64,000 bases of DNA from Arsukibacterium perlucidum DSM 18276 (GTDB lineage Bacteria; Pseudomonadota; Gammaproteobacteria; Enterobacterales; Alteromonadaceae): assembly GCF_000382165.1 (NCBI RefSeq), contig NZ_KB907703.1, forward strand, positions 186,001 to 250,000, read 5' to 3'. A model generated the notes under the pieces. It saw only the letters and a list, made by a program, of their open reading frames with translations, searched no databases and was not told the origin of the DNA. Below, in pieces: positions 1-9,947 of the stretch (its first letter is position 1; each line of letters opens with the position of its first letter). The position numbers and the translations under genes are program-made.

Positions 1-921
1 TATTTGCACATTCTGAGCGAACAATTCAATCAGTTTTTTCTGATTATCACTGATTTGCCCCGGTAAGCCGGAAATATACAGCAAAGAGCCGTGGGTAAAC
101 TTGCTGCAACAGTAAGCCACCAGGTAATTATCACGATAGACAATACTACGACTACCCAGCGCACTCTCAAAGGCCGCCAGCAAATCGTTACTCAGTACAT
201 CTTGCACCGGTTTGCCCTCTTTTCTGGCAAACTGGCCCTGCCCGGCAAATACGACTAAGTCGTGTGGATCCGCATCGGCACGCACATTTCCTGCAACCAG
301 CGATGAGCTGGCCAATAACGCATTTTCATGGCTGCCCAGAATAGATGTTAGTTGCTGCAACACACCGTCGATAAACTGTTCCATAGAATGTGAGGAGAAT
401 AAATCGATAGAAGCATTAATAATTTTTTCCAGACCCTGGCGGCTTTGCTCCAGCGACAAAATATCCCGATACGAGCGCAGGCTGAACATAATAACGGTAA
501 ATAACTTTTGCGCAGTAAGTTCGGTTTTTGATTTGTAATCATTGATATCGTAATTGACAATCACCTGACGTTCAGGAGCCTGCCCGGGTTGGCCGGTTCG
601 CAAAATAATTCGCACATGGTCATTTTTCAGCTCTTCCCGCACATGCCTGGCAACCAGCAAACCCGCATCATCGGTTTCCATCACCACATCCAGCAAAATG
701 ATGGCGGTATCCGGATGAGCCGCAATTAACTCCCTGGCCTCGGCACCGGAATACGCACTGATAAACTCCAGGGTTTTATTATTAAAGCTGAAGTCACTGA
801 GGGCCCGTTTGGTAACAGTGTGAACCTCTGGTTCATCATCAACGATTAAAACTTTCCAGTGGCCATGGTTGACTACCTCGGTCGGTTCAGACTCGTCAGC
901 AAACAAAAACTCATCATTCAT
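1..921 (-). CDS. DUF3369-type response regulator, 3' part missing
   Basis: The frame is open from an ATG at 921 down to base 1, so the C-terminal part lies outside the window (307 codons visible). The N-terminal receiver domain shows VLIVDDEPEVH around residues 24-34 and LLDVVM with the likely phospho-acceptor Asp78. The following region, with long helices after residue 150, matches the architecture of DUF3369 response regulators, which usually end in an HD or HD-GYP phosphodiesterase domain. That end is not visible here, so cyclic-di-GMP turnover is only an inference. No histidine kinase is adjacent; the next gene on the same strand is prmC, 111 bp upstream. The sensor partner is unknown. 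Confidence 0.8.
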   Translation of the reverse strand, partial: MNDEFLFADESEPTEVVNHGHWKVLIVDDEPEVHTVTKRALSDFSFNNKTLEFISAYSGAEARELIAAHPDTAIILLDVVMETDDAGLLVARHVREELKNDHVRIILRTGQPGQAPERQVIVNYDINDYKSKTELTAQKLFTVIMFSLRSYRDILSLEQSRQGLEKIINASIDLFSSHSMEQFIDGVLQQLTSILGSHENALLASSSLVAGNVRADADPHDLVVFAGQGQFARKEGKPVQDVLSNDLLAAFESALGSRSIVYRDNYLVAYCCSKFTHGSLLYISGLPGQISDNQKKLIELFAQNVQI

Positions 922-1032
922 AAGACTGGCTCCGGAATCAGATTAGTATCAGCAAAGCACTACAATCAGAACAGCTCTATAAATAGTTATATGCGTTAAT
1001 GGCTTGCTGGTCAAAACTTTGTTACAAAACCA

Positions 1033-1863
1033 TTAGCCGCTAAGACAACCACCGCTGATCCGCCAGTTATTGCCGTAATCTTTACGTGACTGTACCTGCT
1101 TAAACCCGGCGGCTATTAATAATTGCTGAACAGCCTGTGCCTGATTGTAACCATGCTCCAGCCACAGCCATCCTTGCTCCGTCAAATAAGCCGGTGCCTG
1201 CTGACAAATCGCCGCTAAATCGGCCAGACCTTGCCCGGCCGCCACTAGCGCCGATACAGGCTCAAAGTGCAGTGCGACCAGATGCGGGTCGTCAGGTTCA
1301 ATATATGGGGGGTTACTGACAATCAGCTCAAACTGCTGGCCTTGCAGCGCATCAAACCAGTCACTTTGTAATACCGTACAATTATTTGCTGCTAAACGTT
1401 TGGCGTTGCGCCGGGCAAGTTCAACTGCTGCAGCAACTTTATCGGCAGCTGTTACCTGCCAGGAAGGTTGGTTACATGCCAGCGCCAGAGCAATAGCACC
1501 AGTGCCTGTACCTAAGTCCAGTACTCTGGCCGTTGCCGGCAGCGCTAGTGACAACACCTGCTCCACCAATAACTCAGTGTCAGGCCTTGGGATCAAGGTG
1601 CAGGGTGCGACCTCAAGCTCAATATTCCAAAACGGCCAGTTACCAATAATATAAGCTATTGGCTCATCCTGCAGCGCCCGGCTAAGCAGCTGGTTTAGTG
1701 CCTGCAGATTGACATCGCTGAGCTTCTCGTCACCATGACTATACAAATAACTGCTGCTGACATTTAGCTGATGGCATGCTAACAACCTGGCGTCGTCAGC
1801 CGCCAGTAAAGATATGTCCTGAAGTTGCCGGGTTGCCTGTTGCAGCCATTGCGCCAGGGTCAT
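1033..1863 (-). CDS. prmC: Release factor glutamine methyltransferase PrmC
   Basis: PrmC (HemK) uses S-adenosylmethionine to methylate the glutamine of the GGQ motif in release factors 1 and 2, which speeds peptide release. The 276 residues match family length. The SAM-binding glycine motif VLDLGTGTGAIAL lies near residues 114-126 and the catalytic NPPY at 184-187. The ATG at 1863 is 1 bp from the prfA stop, so the enzyme is cotranscribed with one of its own substrates in the order hemA-prfA-prmC, as in Escherichia coli. No intact terminator is evident downstream. Confidence 0.97.
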   Translation of the reverse strand: MTLAQWLQQATRQLQDISLLAADDARLLACHQLNVSSSYLYSHGDEKLSDVNLQALNQLLSRALQDEPIAYIIGNWPFWNIELEVAPCTLIPRPDTELLVEQVLSLALPATARVLDLGTGTGAIALALACNQPSWQVTAADKVAAAVELARRNAKRLAANNCTVLQSDWFDALQGQQFELIVSNPPYIEPDDPHLVALHFEPVSALVAAGQGLADLAAICQQAPAYLTEQGWLWLEHGYNQAQAVQQLLIAAGFKQVQSRKDYGNNWRISGGCLSG

Positions 1864-1864
1864 A

Positions 1865-2956
1865 TCAACGGTTTTCGTCAGCCAGTGCTGCCAGTAAGTC
1901 AGCCTGATGTTCCTGATTAAGCGGTTCCAGCACGAGTTCCAGATCGCCCTCCATCACTTCATTCAACCGATAAATGGTCAGGTTAATCCGATGGTCAGTT
2001 AAGCGGCCTTGCGGGAAGTTGTAAGTACGGATCCGTTCAGAGCGATCACCGCTACCGACCAGTGAGCGTCGGGTCGACTCTTCCGTCAGCCGGCGTTTTT
2101 CATCTTCAGCAGCCTGAATTCGGGACTGCAAAACACTCATGGCACGGGCCCGGTTTTTATGCTGCGAGCGCTCATCCTGACACTCCACTACAATACCTGT
2201 AGGTAAGTGGGTAATACGAATCGCCGAGTCGGTGCGGTTAACGTGCTGACCACCTGCACCAGAGGCCCGGAACGTATCGACTTTTAAGTCTGCCGGGTTT
2301 ATTTCGATGGCTTCGCTTTCCGGAATTTCAGGCATAATAGCGACGGTACAGGCTGAGGTGTGTACCCGGCCCTGTGATTCAGTTGCCGGTACCCGTTGTA
2401 CCCGGTGGCCACCGGATTCAAATTTCAGCACGCCGTAAGCTCCTTCCCCCTGAACACTGACAATCACTTCTTTAAAGCCTCCATGTTCGCCTTCACTGGC
2501 ACTGATCACTTCCAGTTTCCAGCGCTGGCGCTCAGCAAAACGGCTATACATCCGGAATACATCACCGGCAAAAATAGCGGCTTCATCACCACCGGCGCCG
2601 GCACGGATCTCAATAAAACAACTATTGTTGTCATGAGGATCTTTAGGCAACAACAGCAGTTGCAGCTCTTTTTCAAGATGTTCAATAGCAGTCCGGGCAC
2701 TTTTATATTCTTCCTGCGCCATTTCCCGCATATCAGGGTCGCTGTCTTTCTGCATTTCTTCCGCTGCGGCTAAATCCTGCTGCGCCTGACGAAAGCGGTT
2801 AAAGGCGTTACTCACGTCTTCCAGTTGACTGTATTCTTTAGACAGCTCACGAAAACGCTTCTGATCGCCAATTACCCCAGGGTCGCTTAATAACGCCTGT
2901 ACTTCTTCATGCCGTTCCACCAAGCCTTCCAGCTTGCGGTATACCGATTCTTTCAT
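1865..2956 (-). CDS. prfA: Peptide chain release factor 1
   Basis: RF1 recognises UAA and UAG stop codons and triggers hydrolysis of peptidyl-tRNA on the ribosome. The 363-residue protein carries the PAT anticodon-like tripeptide in [13 protein letters not shown], which separates RF1 from RF2 (SPF). It also has the catalytic GGQ in SGAGGQHVN near residue 235, the target of PrmC. It is the middle gene of hemA-prfA-prmC, 18 bp after hemA. Length and sequence are close to the E. coli protein throughout, so the assignment is secure. Confidence 0.98.
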   Translation of the reverse strand: MKESVYRKLEGLVERHEEVQALLSDPGVIGDQKRFRELSKEYSQLEDVSNAFNRFRQAQQDLAAAEEMQKDSDPDMREMAQEEYKSARTAIEHLEKELQLLLLPKDPHDNNSCFIEIRAGAGGDEAAIFAGDVFRMYSRFAERQRWKLEVISASEGEHGGFKEVIVSVQGEGAYGVLKFESGGHRVQRVPATESQGRVHTSACTVAIMPEIPESEAIEINPADLKVDTFRASGAGGQHVNRTDSAIRITHLPTGIVVECQDERSQHKNRARAMSVLQSRIQAAEDEKRRLTEESTRRSLVGSGDRSERIRTYNFPQGRLTDHRINLTIYRLNEVMEGDLELVLEPLNQEHQADLLAALADENR

Positions 2957-2974
2957 GTTAGGTCTGTTACCTGT

Positions 2975-4222
2975 TTAAATATCTAATAAACTGTTGATCA
3001 GTGCCTGCGGCTCGCTGGCCTCTTGTTGCAGTAACTGACGAATGGTTTTAGTGGGGCTGTGCATCAGCCTGTTACTTAGTTTGTTGGCCAGTTCAGCCAG
3101 CACTTTCTCGGCATCCTGGCCGGCAGCCAGCTGGTTCAGCGCCCGGCCCAGCAATTCGGTTTTAATTTGCTCACAGCGTTGCCGGTAATCGCGCACCCAG
3201 TCAACACTGCCTTGTAACTGCAGCCACTGCAGAAAATCTTCTGCCCCCAACCTAATCATGGCTCCAGCCTGCTCTGCCGCTTGCTGACGGGAACTGACAT
3301 TTTGCGCCACTATACTTTGCAAGTCGTCTACCGTATATAAGTACGCATCTTCCAACTCGCCGACCTGCTGCTCAATATCACGTGGCACGGCTAAATCAAC
3401 CAGAAACATTGGTTTATGCCGGCGCTTCTTTAACGCCTGCTCTACCATGCCCTTGCCTACTATTGGTAAGGTACTGGCGGTAGAGCTGATGACAATATCG
3501 GCCTGCGGCAATTGCGCCGGCACCTGCGATAACGTAATCACTTTGGCATTAAACTGCTCTGCCAGCAGCACTGCCCGCTCATAGGTGCGGTTGGCTACGG
3601 TTAGCTCGCGGGCGCCTTGCTCTGCCAGATGGCGGGCGACTAATTCAATGGTTTCACCTGCGCCAATCAATAACACCTGGACTTTTTCCAGCTTACCAAA
3701 TATCTGTTTGGCTAAACTGACCGCAGCAAAAGCGACTGATACCGCATTGGCACCAATGTCAGTATTGGTGCGAACATCTTTGGCTACTGCAAAGGTTTTC
3801 TGAAATAAGCGTTCAAACTGTGGATTAATGGTACCGGCCTGGCGTGACTGGTTATAAGCCTGCTTTACCTGGCCTAAAATCTGCGGCTCACCCAGCACCA
3901 GCGAATCAAGCCCCGCCGCCACCCGCATCAGGTGCTCGGCAGCCTGGCGATCATGATGCAGGTACAGGTGCGGCTGCAGTTCATTTACATTTAACTGATG
4001 AAACTGCGCCAACCAGGCAACGACCTGTTCCGCCTGCTGATTGGTACCGTTAAAATACAACTCAGTTCGATTACAGGTCGACAGAATAACCGCGTCGCTT
4101 ACCGCCGTGGCAGTAGCCAGTTCACGCAAGGCTTCATGCACCTGCTCCGGGGCGAATGCCACTTTCTCCCGTAAGCCAACCGGTGCTGTTTTATGATTAA
4201 TGCCTAGTGCAAAGATGGCCAT
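2975..4222 (-). CDS. hemA: Glutamyl-tRNA reductase
   Basis: HemA reduces the glutamate on charged tRNA-Glu to glutamate-1-semialdehyde using NADPH, the first committed step of C5 tetrapyrrole (haem) synthesis. The start is placed at the ATG at 4222 because the protein then begins MAIFALGINHKTAP like E. coli HemA; a longer frame would begin at a TTG at 4237. The catalytic cysteine is Cys50 in the STCNRTE motif, and LIGAGETIELVARHL is the NADPH-binding Rossmann loop. It heads the hemA-prfA-prmC operon and is divergent from lolB across about 80 bp, which must hold both promoters. Confidence 0.97.
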   Translation of the reverse strand: MAIFALGINHKTAPVGLREKVAFAPEQVHEALRELATATAVSDAVILSTCNRTELYFNGTNQQAEQVVAWLAQFHQLNVNELQPHLYLHHDRQAAEHLMRVAAGLDSLVLGEPQILGQVKQAYNQSRQAGTINPQFERLFQKTFAVAKDVRTNTDIGANAVSVAFAAVSLAKQIFGKLEKVQVLLIGAGETIELVARHLAEQGARELTVANRTYERAVLLAEQFNAKVITLSQVPAQLPQADIVISSTASTLPIVGKGMVEQALKKRRHKPMFLVDLAVPRDIEQQVGELEDAYLYTVDDLQSIVAQNVSSRQQAAEQAGAMIRLGAEDFLQWLQLQGSVDWVRDYRQRCEQIKTELLGRALNQLAAGQDAEKVLAELANKLSNRLMHSPTKTIRQLLQQEASEPQALINSLLDI

Positions 4223-4302
4223 CACCTGTATCATCAAGTTTGTCAGGGGCGAATTGTACGAAAAACCCCATATTAAGAAAAGCGTAACTAAGGACTTTCA
4301 GC

Positions 4303-4908
4303 GTGTCAGCACCAATTAAGTGGTTAACTCTGGTCGGATTATTACTAATAACCAGTGGTTGCAGCCTGTTTTCAAAACCCGCACCAGTAAAAGCATTGGA
4401 CAATCAAACCCGGTTAGCACAGATAACCGCTATCACCCAGTATACCGTGCAGGCTTCTGTTGGTATTAAAACCCCGGATGAAACAATCAGTGGCAATCTG
4501 ACCTGGCAACAGCATAACACCGAACACTATAAAGCGCGGCTGGCTAATTTTTTAGGCATAAGTTTATTTCAGTTAAGCAATGACTCACAAGGCAGCAGTA
4601 TTTTACTGCGCGGTGAACACTATCAGGCTGTCGATACCAGCAGTTTATTGTGGCAACTTGCCGGCTGGTCAATGCCGCTGGCCGATATGCCGCTATGGCT
4701 AAAAGGTATACCGGGAGCGGCGGCAACGGCCATTGAGTATGATGAACTTGGCAGGGTGCAGGCATTTCAGTTAGTTGATAGCACGGGTATTGTCTGGCAA
4801 CTTCGTTATCAGAGCTTTTATACTGATCAACTGGCGCTGCCACAGAAAATTAATTTAAGCAGCGAAGACACTAACATTAGTTTTCACATCCGGAGCTGGC
4901 AATTATGA
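4303..4908 (+). CDS. lolB: Outer membrane lipoprotein receptor LolB
   Basis: LolB takes lipoproteins from the periplasmic carrier LolA and inserts them into the inner leaflet of the outer membrane; it is itself a lipoprotein. The 201-residue product starts at GTG 4303 with a signal peptide ending in the lipobox ITSGC, giving acylated Cys20. The remaining sequence has the alternating hydrophobic pattern of the LolA/LolB beta-barrel fold. Its position, divergent from hemA and overlapping ispE by 4 bp (ATGA), is the conserved gammaproteobacterial arrangement and supports the call, since LolB sequences diverge widely. Confidence 0.92.
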   Translation: MSAPIKWLTLVGLLLITSGCSLFSKPAPVKALDNQTRLAQITAITQYTVQASVGIKTPDETISGNLTWQQHNTEHYKARLANFLGISLFQLSNDSQGSSILLRGEHYQAVDTSSLLWQLAGWSMPLADMPLWLKGIPGAAATAIEYDELGRVQAFQLVDSTGIVWQLRYQSFYTDQLALPQKINLSSEDTNISFHIRSWQL

Positions 4909-5756
4909 CTTTAAGCCTGCCTGCAGTAGCCAAGCTTAACCTGTTTTTACATATTACCGGCCGCCGGGACGACGGCTACCATAATTTACAAACGTTATTT
5001 CAGTTGCTGGACGTTGGCGATGAGCTGCATTTTAGCCCGCGTCCCGACAATCAGTTAAACCTGCAGTGTAATGACCTGAGCCTGCAGGGGCCGGATAATC
5101 TGATTATCAAAGCGGGTCGCTTATTGCAGCAACATACTGGGTGCATGCTTGGCTGCGATATTGTGCTGGATAAAAAATTACCAATGGGCGGCGGTCTTGG
5201 CGGCGGCTCATCAGATGCAGCCACCACCTTGCTGGCGTTAAACGCCTTATGGCAACTAAAACTAAGCACGGAGCAACTGGCGGCACTGGGGCTGCAACTC
5301 GGCGCCGATGTACCACTGTTTGTCCGGGGTTTCAGCGCTTTTGCCGAAGGCGTAGGCGAAAAATTAGTACCTGTGCAACTACCGGAAAAAACCTATTTAG
5401 TGGTAACACCACCCTGCCACATTAGTACCGCAGAGATTTTTCAGCATCCTGATTTAATTCGTAACAGCCCATCGCTTAGTCTGGATACGCTGTTTAACAG
5501 TCCCTGGCGCAATGATTGCCAACCGCTGGTCGAACAGCTGCAGCCGATTGTTGCAATAACCTTACAGTGGTTGGTAGAATATGCGCCGTGTCGAATGACG
5601 GGTACTGGCGCCAGTGTGTTCGCCGAATTTCCGGACGCGGCCAGTGCTCAGCATGCCCTAGCTCATCTGCCGGCAAGCTGTCGCGGATTTATTGCAAAGG
5701 GAGTCAACCAGTCGCCTGTAATGGCGGCGTTGGCAGATACGGAATTCAACGCCTGA
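4905..5756 (+). CDS. ispE: 4-diphosphocytidyl-2-C-methyl-D-erythritol kinase
   Basis: IspE phosphorylates CDP-methylerythritol with ATP in the MEP route to isopentenyl diphosphate. It is a GHMP-family kinase: Lys10 sits in the N-terminal strand, the glycine-rich ATP loop PMGGGLGGGSSDAATT spans about residues 93-108, and LGADVPLF follows near 133-140. The 283 residues are standard length. The ATG overlaps the lolB stop by 4 bp, implying translational coupling; prs follows 61 bp later. Confidence 0.97.
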   Translation: MTLSLPAVAKLNLFLHITGRRDDGYHNLQTLFQLLDVGDELHFSPRPDNQLNLQCNDLSLQGPDNLIIKAGRLLQQHTGCMLGCDIVLDKKLPMGGGLGGGSSDAATTLLALNALWQLKLSTEQLAALGLQLGADVPLFVRGFSAFAEGVGEKLVPVQLPEKTYLVVTPPCHISTAEIFQHPDLIRNSPSLSLDTLFNSPWRNDCQPLVEQLQPIVAITLQWLVEYAPCRMTGTGASVFAEFPDAASAQHALAHLPASCRGFIAKGVNQSPVMAALADTEFNA

Positions 5757-5817
5757 TGCCTGTAACACCGGCATTTAATGATTTAACCGGACTCACCACC
5801 GCCCTGAGGATCCTACT

Positions 5818-6762
5818 GTGCCCGACATGAAGGTTTTCGCTGGTAACGCCATACCAGAACTTGCTAACAAAATTGCCAGCCGTCTCTACATTAAACTGGG
5901 AGATGCCGACGTTGGCCGTTTCAGTGATGGCGAAGTTAGCGTACAAATCAATGAGAATGTTCGTGGTTCTGATGTTTTTATTATTCAGTCAACCTGCGCC
6001 CCAACCAATGACAACTTAATGGAATTAATTGTAATGGTAGATGCTCTACGGCGCGCTTCGGCCGGCCGGATCACTGCCGTTATTCCTTATTTTGGTTATG
6101 CCCGTCAGGACCGCCGGGTACGCTCGGCCCGGGTGCCTATCACAGCCAAAGTTGTCGCTGACTTCTTATCGAGTGTTGGTGTCGATCGGGTGTTAACCGT
6201 CGATTTGCACGCTGAACAGATCCAGGGTTTCTTCGACGTACCGGTAGACAACGTGTTTGCCAGCCCGGTATTGCTGGAAGATATGCGCAAAAAGTCACTG
6301 GTGTCTCCGGTGGTAGTATCGCCGGATATCGGTGGTGTTGTGCGGGCCCGGGCAGTGGCCAAACTACTGAACGATGCTGATTTAGCCATTATTGATAAAC
6401 GCCGGCCAAAGGCAAATGTGTCGCAGGTCATGCATATTATCGGTGATGTCAAAGACCGTGACTGTATTATCGTTGACGATATGATTGATACCGGCGGCAC
6501 CTTATGTAAAGCAGCAGAAGCCCTGAAAGAACAAGGCGCCAAACGGGTATTTGCTTACGCAACCCACGCGGTGTTCTCAGGCAATGCGCCGGAAATCATT
6601 TCCAATTCAGTTATTGATGAGCTGATTATCACTGATACCATTCCGCTGTCAGAAGCGATGAAAGCAGTTAGCAAAGTACGTCAGCTTACCTTAAGTGAAC
6701 TGATGGCAGAGTGTATTCGCCGGATCAGCAACGAAGAATCTATTTCATCAATGTTTGACTAA
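5818..6762 (+). CDS. prs: Ribose-phosphate pyrophosphokinase
   Basis: Prs makes PRPP from ribose-5-phosphate and ATP, feeding purine, pyrimidine, histidine, tryptophan and NAD synthesis. The 314-residue protein starts at GTG 5818 ([11 protein letters not shown]), the same start type as E. coli prs. FGYARQDRR and the PRPP-binding loop [11 protein letters not shown] are intact. It closes lolB-ispE-prs and is followed by a strong intrinsic terminator. RES toxins of the ParT kind have been reported to modify Prs; a RES toxin is encoded about 8 kb away here, but nothing in the sequence links the two. Confidence 0.98.
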   Translation: MPDMKVFAGNAIPELANKIASRLYIKLGDADVGRFSDGEVSVQINENVRGSDVFIIQSTCAPTNDNLMELIVMVDALRRASAGRITAVIPYFGYARQDRRVRSARVPITAKVVADFLSSVGVDRVLTVDLHAEQIQGFFDVPVDNVFASPVLLEDMRKKSLVSPVVVSPDIGGVVRARAVAKLLNDADLAIIDKRRPKANVSQVMHIIGDVKDRDCIIVDDMIDTGGTLCKAAEALKEQGAKRVFAYATHAVFSGNAPEIISNSVIDELIITDTIPLSEAMKAVSKVRQLTLSELMAECIRRISNEESISSMFD

Positions 6763-6782
6763 AACCGTCATCCGTTTCTTTT

Positions 6783-6805
6783 AAGGCGCCTGTCGGCGCC
6801 TTTTT
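6783..6805 (+). terminator. Intrinsic terminator after prs
   Basis: A perfect 8-bp stem AAGGCGCC/GGCGCCTT with a TGTC loop is followed directly by a T run. It lies 21 bp after the prs stop and separates the lolB-ispE-prs operon from rplY. Confidence 0.9.
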
Positions 6806-6913
6806 CATTTGCAGCCGTCGGGTGCTGGTGGTAATATGTCGCGCCTTTTGAAGGGGCAATCAGGTTGGGGCTGGTCGCAAGCCGCAACAAAAATCACTTT
6901 ATTGGAGTACATC

Positions 6914-7531
6914 ATGTCTGATGCAATTTTCACGTTAACTGCAGAAGTCCGTACTGACCTGGGGAAAGGTGCGAGCCGCCGCCTGCGTCACGAAGACAAA
7001 GTTCCAGCCATCATTTATGGCGGACATAAAGATGCCTTATCTATCACTTTAGAGCACTCTAAGCTGTTAAAAGCGCAAAGCTTTGAAGCATTTTATTCTC
7101 ACATCCTGACTATCACTGTTGGTAAAGAGAAGATCCAGGCTATCGTTAAAGATATGCAACGTCACCCGTATAAGCCAAAAATCATGCACGTTGACTTCCA
7201 ACGCGTTGAAGCTGGCCACGAGCTGACCACTATCGTTCCGGTTCACTTCTTAAACGAAGAAATGCCAGTCAAAAAAGGCGGCGTGGTAATTCATGCCCTG
7301 AACGAAATTGAAATCAGCGTATTACCAAAAGACTTACCAGAATTTATCGAAGTAGATCTGGCGGATGTTGAAGTAGGTACAACCTTGCACCTGACTGACA
7401 TTAAAGCACCTAAAGGTGTTACTTTTGTTCAGTTAACCAAAGGTGAAGGCCATGACCTGCCAGTGGTATCTGTGAACAAGCCAGCTGGTAAAGCCGTTGA
7501 TACAGAAGAAGAAACTGAAACTGCCGAGTAA
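6914..7531 (+). CDS. rplY: 50S ribosomal protein L25, long Ctc/TL5 form
   Basis: L25 binds 5S rRNA in the large subunit. The frame is open from 6809, but the ATG at 6914 is chosen: it has TTGGAG just upstream and gives the usual N-terminus [13 protein letters not shown]. The 205 residues are the long form, an L25 domain (about residues 1-95) plus the C-terminal TL5/Ctc beta domain, rather than the 94-residue E. coli form. Residues 22-30 read [10 protein letters not shown]-like. Its stop overlaps the pth start by 1 bp (TAATG), so the two are translationally coupled. It has its own promoter region after the prs terminator. Confidence 0.95.
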   Translation: MSDAIFTLTAEVRTDLGKGASRRLRHEDKVPAIIYGGHKDALSITLEHSKLLKAQSFEAFYSHILTITVGKEKIQAIVKDMQRHPYKPKIMHVDFQRVEAGHELTTIVPVHFLNEEMPVKKGGVVIHALNEIEISVLPKDLPEFIEVDLADVEVGTTLHLTDIKAPKGVTFVQLTKGEGHDLPVVSVNKPAGKAVDTEEETETAE

Positions 7532-8133
7532 TGTCTGACGCATTACCTGCCAATGTTCAGTTAATCGTGGGCCTGGGTAATCCAGGCCCCGAATACCAGC
7601 ATACCCGGCATAACGCCGGGGCCTGGTTTGTAGAAAAGCTGGCTCATGCCTTTAATGTCAGCCTGAAAAATGACAGTAAGTTCTTTGGTTATACCGGTAA
7701 ATTCATCTGTGCCGGCCAGGAATTTAAACTGCTTATCCCCTCTACCTATATGAATCTCAGCGGTAAAGCCGTATTGGCCATGGCCCAGTTTTATAAGCTG
7801 GCACCGGAAAACATTCTGGTGGCCCATGATGAGCTGGCACTTGAGCCTGGCATTGCTAAATTTAAACTCGGTGGCGGTCATGCTGGCCATAACGGTTTAC
7901 GCGATATTATGGCGCGCTTGAGTAACAACCCGAATTTTTACCGGTTACGCCTCGGCATTGGTCATCCCGGCCATAAAGATCAGGTTACCGGTTTTGTGCT
8001 GGGCAAGGCCCCGGCCAGTGAACAAAAGTTAATTGATGCCAGCATTGATGAAGCAGTAAGTTGCTTTGACATTCTGGCGCGTGATGGCTTGGTCAAAGCC
8101 CAACATCGCTTACATAGTTTTAAAGCCAGCTAG
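7531..8133 (+). CDS. pth: Peptidyl-tRNA hydrolase
   Basis: Pth rescues peptidyl-tRNAs that drop off ribosomes by cleaving the ester bond. The 200-residue protein has the family N-terminus [12 protein letters not shown], catalytic His27 in [10 protein letters not shown], Asn75 in TYMNLSGKA, and Asp100 in [10 protein letters not shown], followed by [11 protein letters not shown]. The ATG overlaps the rplY stop by 1 bp. The order rplY-pth-ychF downstream of prs is widely conserved in gammaproteobacteria. Confidence 0.97.
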   Translation: MSDALPANVQLIVGLGNPGPEYQHTRHNAGAWFVEKLAHAFNVSLKNDSKFFGYTGKFICAGQEFKLLIPSTYMNLSGKAVLAMAQFYKLAPENILVAHDELALEPGIAKFKLGGGHAGHNGLRDIMARLSNNPNFYRLRLGIGHPGHKDQVTGFVLGKAPASEQKLIDASIDEAVSCFDILARDGLVKAQHRLHSFKAS

Positions 8134-8170
8134 CCTTGCGGCCAGCAACACAGCCTGAAGGAAAATTATT

Positions 8171-9262
8171 ATGGGTTTCAAATGTGGTATTGTCGGCCTG
8201 CCTAACGTCGGTAAGTCTACCTTGTTTAATGCGTTAACCAAGGCAGGCATTGAAGCAGCCAACTTCCCGTTTTGCACCATAGAGCCCAATACCGGTGTAG
8301 TACCGGTGCCTGATTTACGGCTGGATAAACTGGCTGAAATTGTTAAACCGCAACGGGTCATTCCCACCACCATGGAATTCGTCGATATTGCCGGGCTGGT
8401 AAAAGGCGCCTCCAGAGGTGAAGGCCTCGGTAATAAGTTTCTGGCTAATATTCGTGAAACCGACGCCATTGGCCATGTGGTGCGCTGCTTTGACGATGAA
8501 AACATTATTCACGTTGCCGGCAAAATAGACCCGGCTGATGACATTGATACCATTAATATGGAGTTGGTACTGTCTGATATGGATAGTGCCGAGCGCGCTA
8601 TTTTCCGGGTAAGTAAAAAAGCCAAAGGCGGCGATAAAGACGCCAAAGCAGAAATGCTGGTGCTGGAGAAAGTAAAAGCCCATTTGGAGCAAGGCAATAC
8701 CTTACGTCAGCTGGAGCTGGATAAGGAAGAAAAAGCGCTGATTGCCTATATGAACTTTTTAACCATTAAACCGACCATGTACATTGCCAACGTCACTGAC
8801 GATGGTTTTGAAAATAACCCTTATTTAGATATAGTGCAGGCCATAGCTGATAAAGAAGGCGCCATCGTAGTACCGGTATGCGCGGCGATAGAATCAGAAA
8901 TTGCTGAGCTGGAAGATGACGAAAAGGCCGAGTTTATGACCGATATGGGCCTGGAAGAGCCAGGTTTAAACCGGGTTATTCGCGGCGGCTACTCACTATT
9001 AAGCTTACATACTTATTTTACCGCCGGGGTGAAAGAAGTGCGGGCCTGGACTGTGGCCATTGGAGCCACCGCACCACAAGCCGCCGGCGTTATTCACACT
9101 GACTTCGAAAAAGGTTTTATCCGCGCCGAAGTGGTCGGCTACGATGATTTTGTTAACTTTAAAGGCGAAGCCGGTGCCAAAGAAGTCGGTAAATGGCGGC
9201 TGGAAGGCAAAGATTACATTGTTAAAGATGGCGATGTCATGCATTTTCGCTTTAACGTCTAA
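8171..9262 (+). CDS. ychF: Ribosome-associated P-loop ATPase YchF
   Basis: YchF is the bacterial member of the Obg-related Ola1/YchF group; it binds ribosomes, prefers ATP over GTP and is linked to oxidative stress and translation control. The 363-residue protein shows the G1 P-loop [19 protein letters not shown], the G3 region [10 protein letters not shown] and NVTD in place of the usual NKxD, which is typical of this ATP-preferring subgroup. A C-terminal TGS domain ([18 protein letters not shown]) ends in HFRFNV. The start has AAGGAAAATTATT upstream. It follows pth by 37 bp. Confidence 0.97.
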   Translation: MGFKCGIVGLPNVGKSTLFNALTKAGIEAANFPFCTIEPNTGVVPVPDLRLDKLAEIVKPQRVIPTTMEFVDIAGLVKGASRGEGLGNKFLANIRETDAIGHVVRCFDDENIIHVAGKIDPADDIDTINMELVLSDMDSAERAIFRVSKKAKGGDKDAKAEMLVLEKVKAHLEQGNTLRQLELDKEEKALIAYMNFLTIKPTMYIANVTDDGFENNPYLDIVQAIADKEGAIVVPVCAAIESEIAELEDDEKAEFMTDMGLEEPGLNRVIRGGYSLLSLHTYFTAGVKEVRAWTVAIGATAPQAAGVIHTDFEKGFIRAEVVGYDDFVNFKGEAGAKEVGKWRLEGKDYIVKDGDVMHFRFNV

Positions 9263-9277
9263 TGCTGTTTTCGCTAT

Positions 9278-9310
9278 AAAAAAGCCGCTGCCACTGCAGC
9301 GGCTTTTTTT
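9278..9310 (+). terminator. Intrinsic terminator after ychF
   Basis: The stem GCCGCTGC/GCAGCGGC with loop CACT is extended by A/T pairs and followed by eight T residues. The A run on the left arm would let it act in both directions. It ends the rplY-pth-ychF unit. Confidence 0.9.
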
Positions 9311-9378
9311 ATCTAACCGGGTTTTGCGTATAAAAACAGCAAACACACCCATCCAAAGCACTAATCGTAAAAAAACGG

Positions 9379-9407
9379 TTGACGCTAATATGTCAGATCA
9401 GCATAAT
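9379..9407 (+). promoter_or_regulatory. Sigma70 promoter of the Met-Leu-Gln-Gln tRNA cluster
   Basis: TTGACG at 9379-9384, a 17-bp spacer, and CATAAT at 9402-9407 match the sigma70 consensus at 5/6 positions in each box. The sequence after the -10 box (ACGCGCC) is GC-rich, the discriminator type found at stringently controlled stable-RNA promoters. The first tRNA starts 31 bp downstream. Confidence 0.75.
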
Positions 9408-9437
9408 ACGCGCCACTTGCTTAGGACAAGTTAGCGT

Positions 9438-9514
9438 GGCTACATAGCTCAGCTGGTTAGAGCACAGCACTCATAATGCTGGGGTCGCAGGTTCGATTCC
9501 CGCTGTAGCCACCA
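9438..9514 (+). tRNA. tRNA-Met (CAT), elongator
   Basis: A 77-nt cloverleaf with encoded CCA. The acceptor stem is GGCTACA/TGTAGCC and the anticodon stem CAGCA/TGCTG with CAT at 9472-9474. The T loop reads TTCGATT. The paired first base and the resemblance to E. coli metT/metU identify the elongator rather than the initiator. Confidence 0.96.
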
Positions 9515-9532
9515 CTTAATTTTCCTATGTAT

Positions 9533-9617
9533 GCGGGAATGGCGGAATTGGTAGACGCACTGGATTTAGGTTCCAGCGCCGCGAGGCGTGAGAGTTCGAG
9601 TCTCTCTTTCCGCACCA
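9533..9617 (+). tRNA. tRNA-Leu (TAG)
   Basis: An 85-nt class II tRNA with a long variable arm and encoded CCA. The acceptor stem GCGGGAA/TTTCCGC has one G-T pair; the anticodon stem CTGGA/TCCAG holds TAG at 9567-9569. It is the second gene of the cluster. Confidence 0.95.
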
Positions 9618-9642
9618 TAATAAGTAAGTAAGCAGTTTCTGC

Positions 9643-9717
9643 AGGGGCGTAGCCAAGCGGTAAGGCAGCGGGTTTTGATCCCGCCATGCCCAGGTTCGAA
9701 TCCTGGCGCCCCTGCCA
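9643..9717 (+). tRNA. tRNA-Gln (TTG), copy 1
   Basis: A 75-nt tRNA with encoded CCA. The acceptor stem is AGGGGCG/CGCCCCT and the anticodon stem GCGGG/CCCGC with TTG in the loop. It is identical to copy 2 except for one base in the variable loop (T at 9687). Confidence 0.96.
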
Positions 9718-9777
9718 TTAACTCAGGCAGTTGATTTTATCTCTCCTTGTGTTTATCTGAACTGCCATCCACCTTTT

Positions 9778-9852
9778 AGGGGCGTAGCCAAGCGGTAAGG
9801 CAGCGGGTTTTGATCCCGCCACGCCCAGGTTCGAATCCTGGCGCCCCTGCCA
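9778..9852 (+). tRNA. tRNA-Gln (TTG), copy 2
   Basis: A 75-nt tandem duplicate of the preceding tRNA-Gln, with C at 9822 where copy 1 has T. The 60-bp spacers differ, so the duplication is not recent or covers only the tRNA body. Confidence 0.96.
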
Positions 9853-9859
9853 TATTTAG

Positions 9860-9886
9860 AAAACCCAGCCCCGGCTGGGTTTTTGC
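9860..9886 (+). terminator. Intrinsic terminator after the tRNA cluster
   Basis: The stem AAACCCAGCC/GGCTGGGTTT with a 2-4 nt loop is followed by T residues. It lies 8 bp after the last tRNA. Confidence 0.88.
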
Positions 9887-9947
9887 TTTTAGTCTTCATT
9901 AAAACCGGCCGTCACGGAGATGCGAGGTTGGAACCCTGTAGCGCACA

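Noticed and set aside
212-538. Plus-strand 108-codon frame
   Set aside because: It lies antisense within the response-regulator gene, whose domain motifs are unmistakable; no family features on the plus strand.
6105-6542. 145-codon minus-strand frame
   Set aside because: A shadow of prs, which is fully conserved on the other strand.
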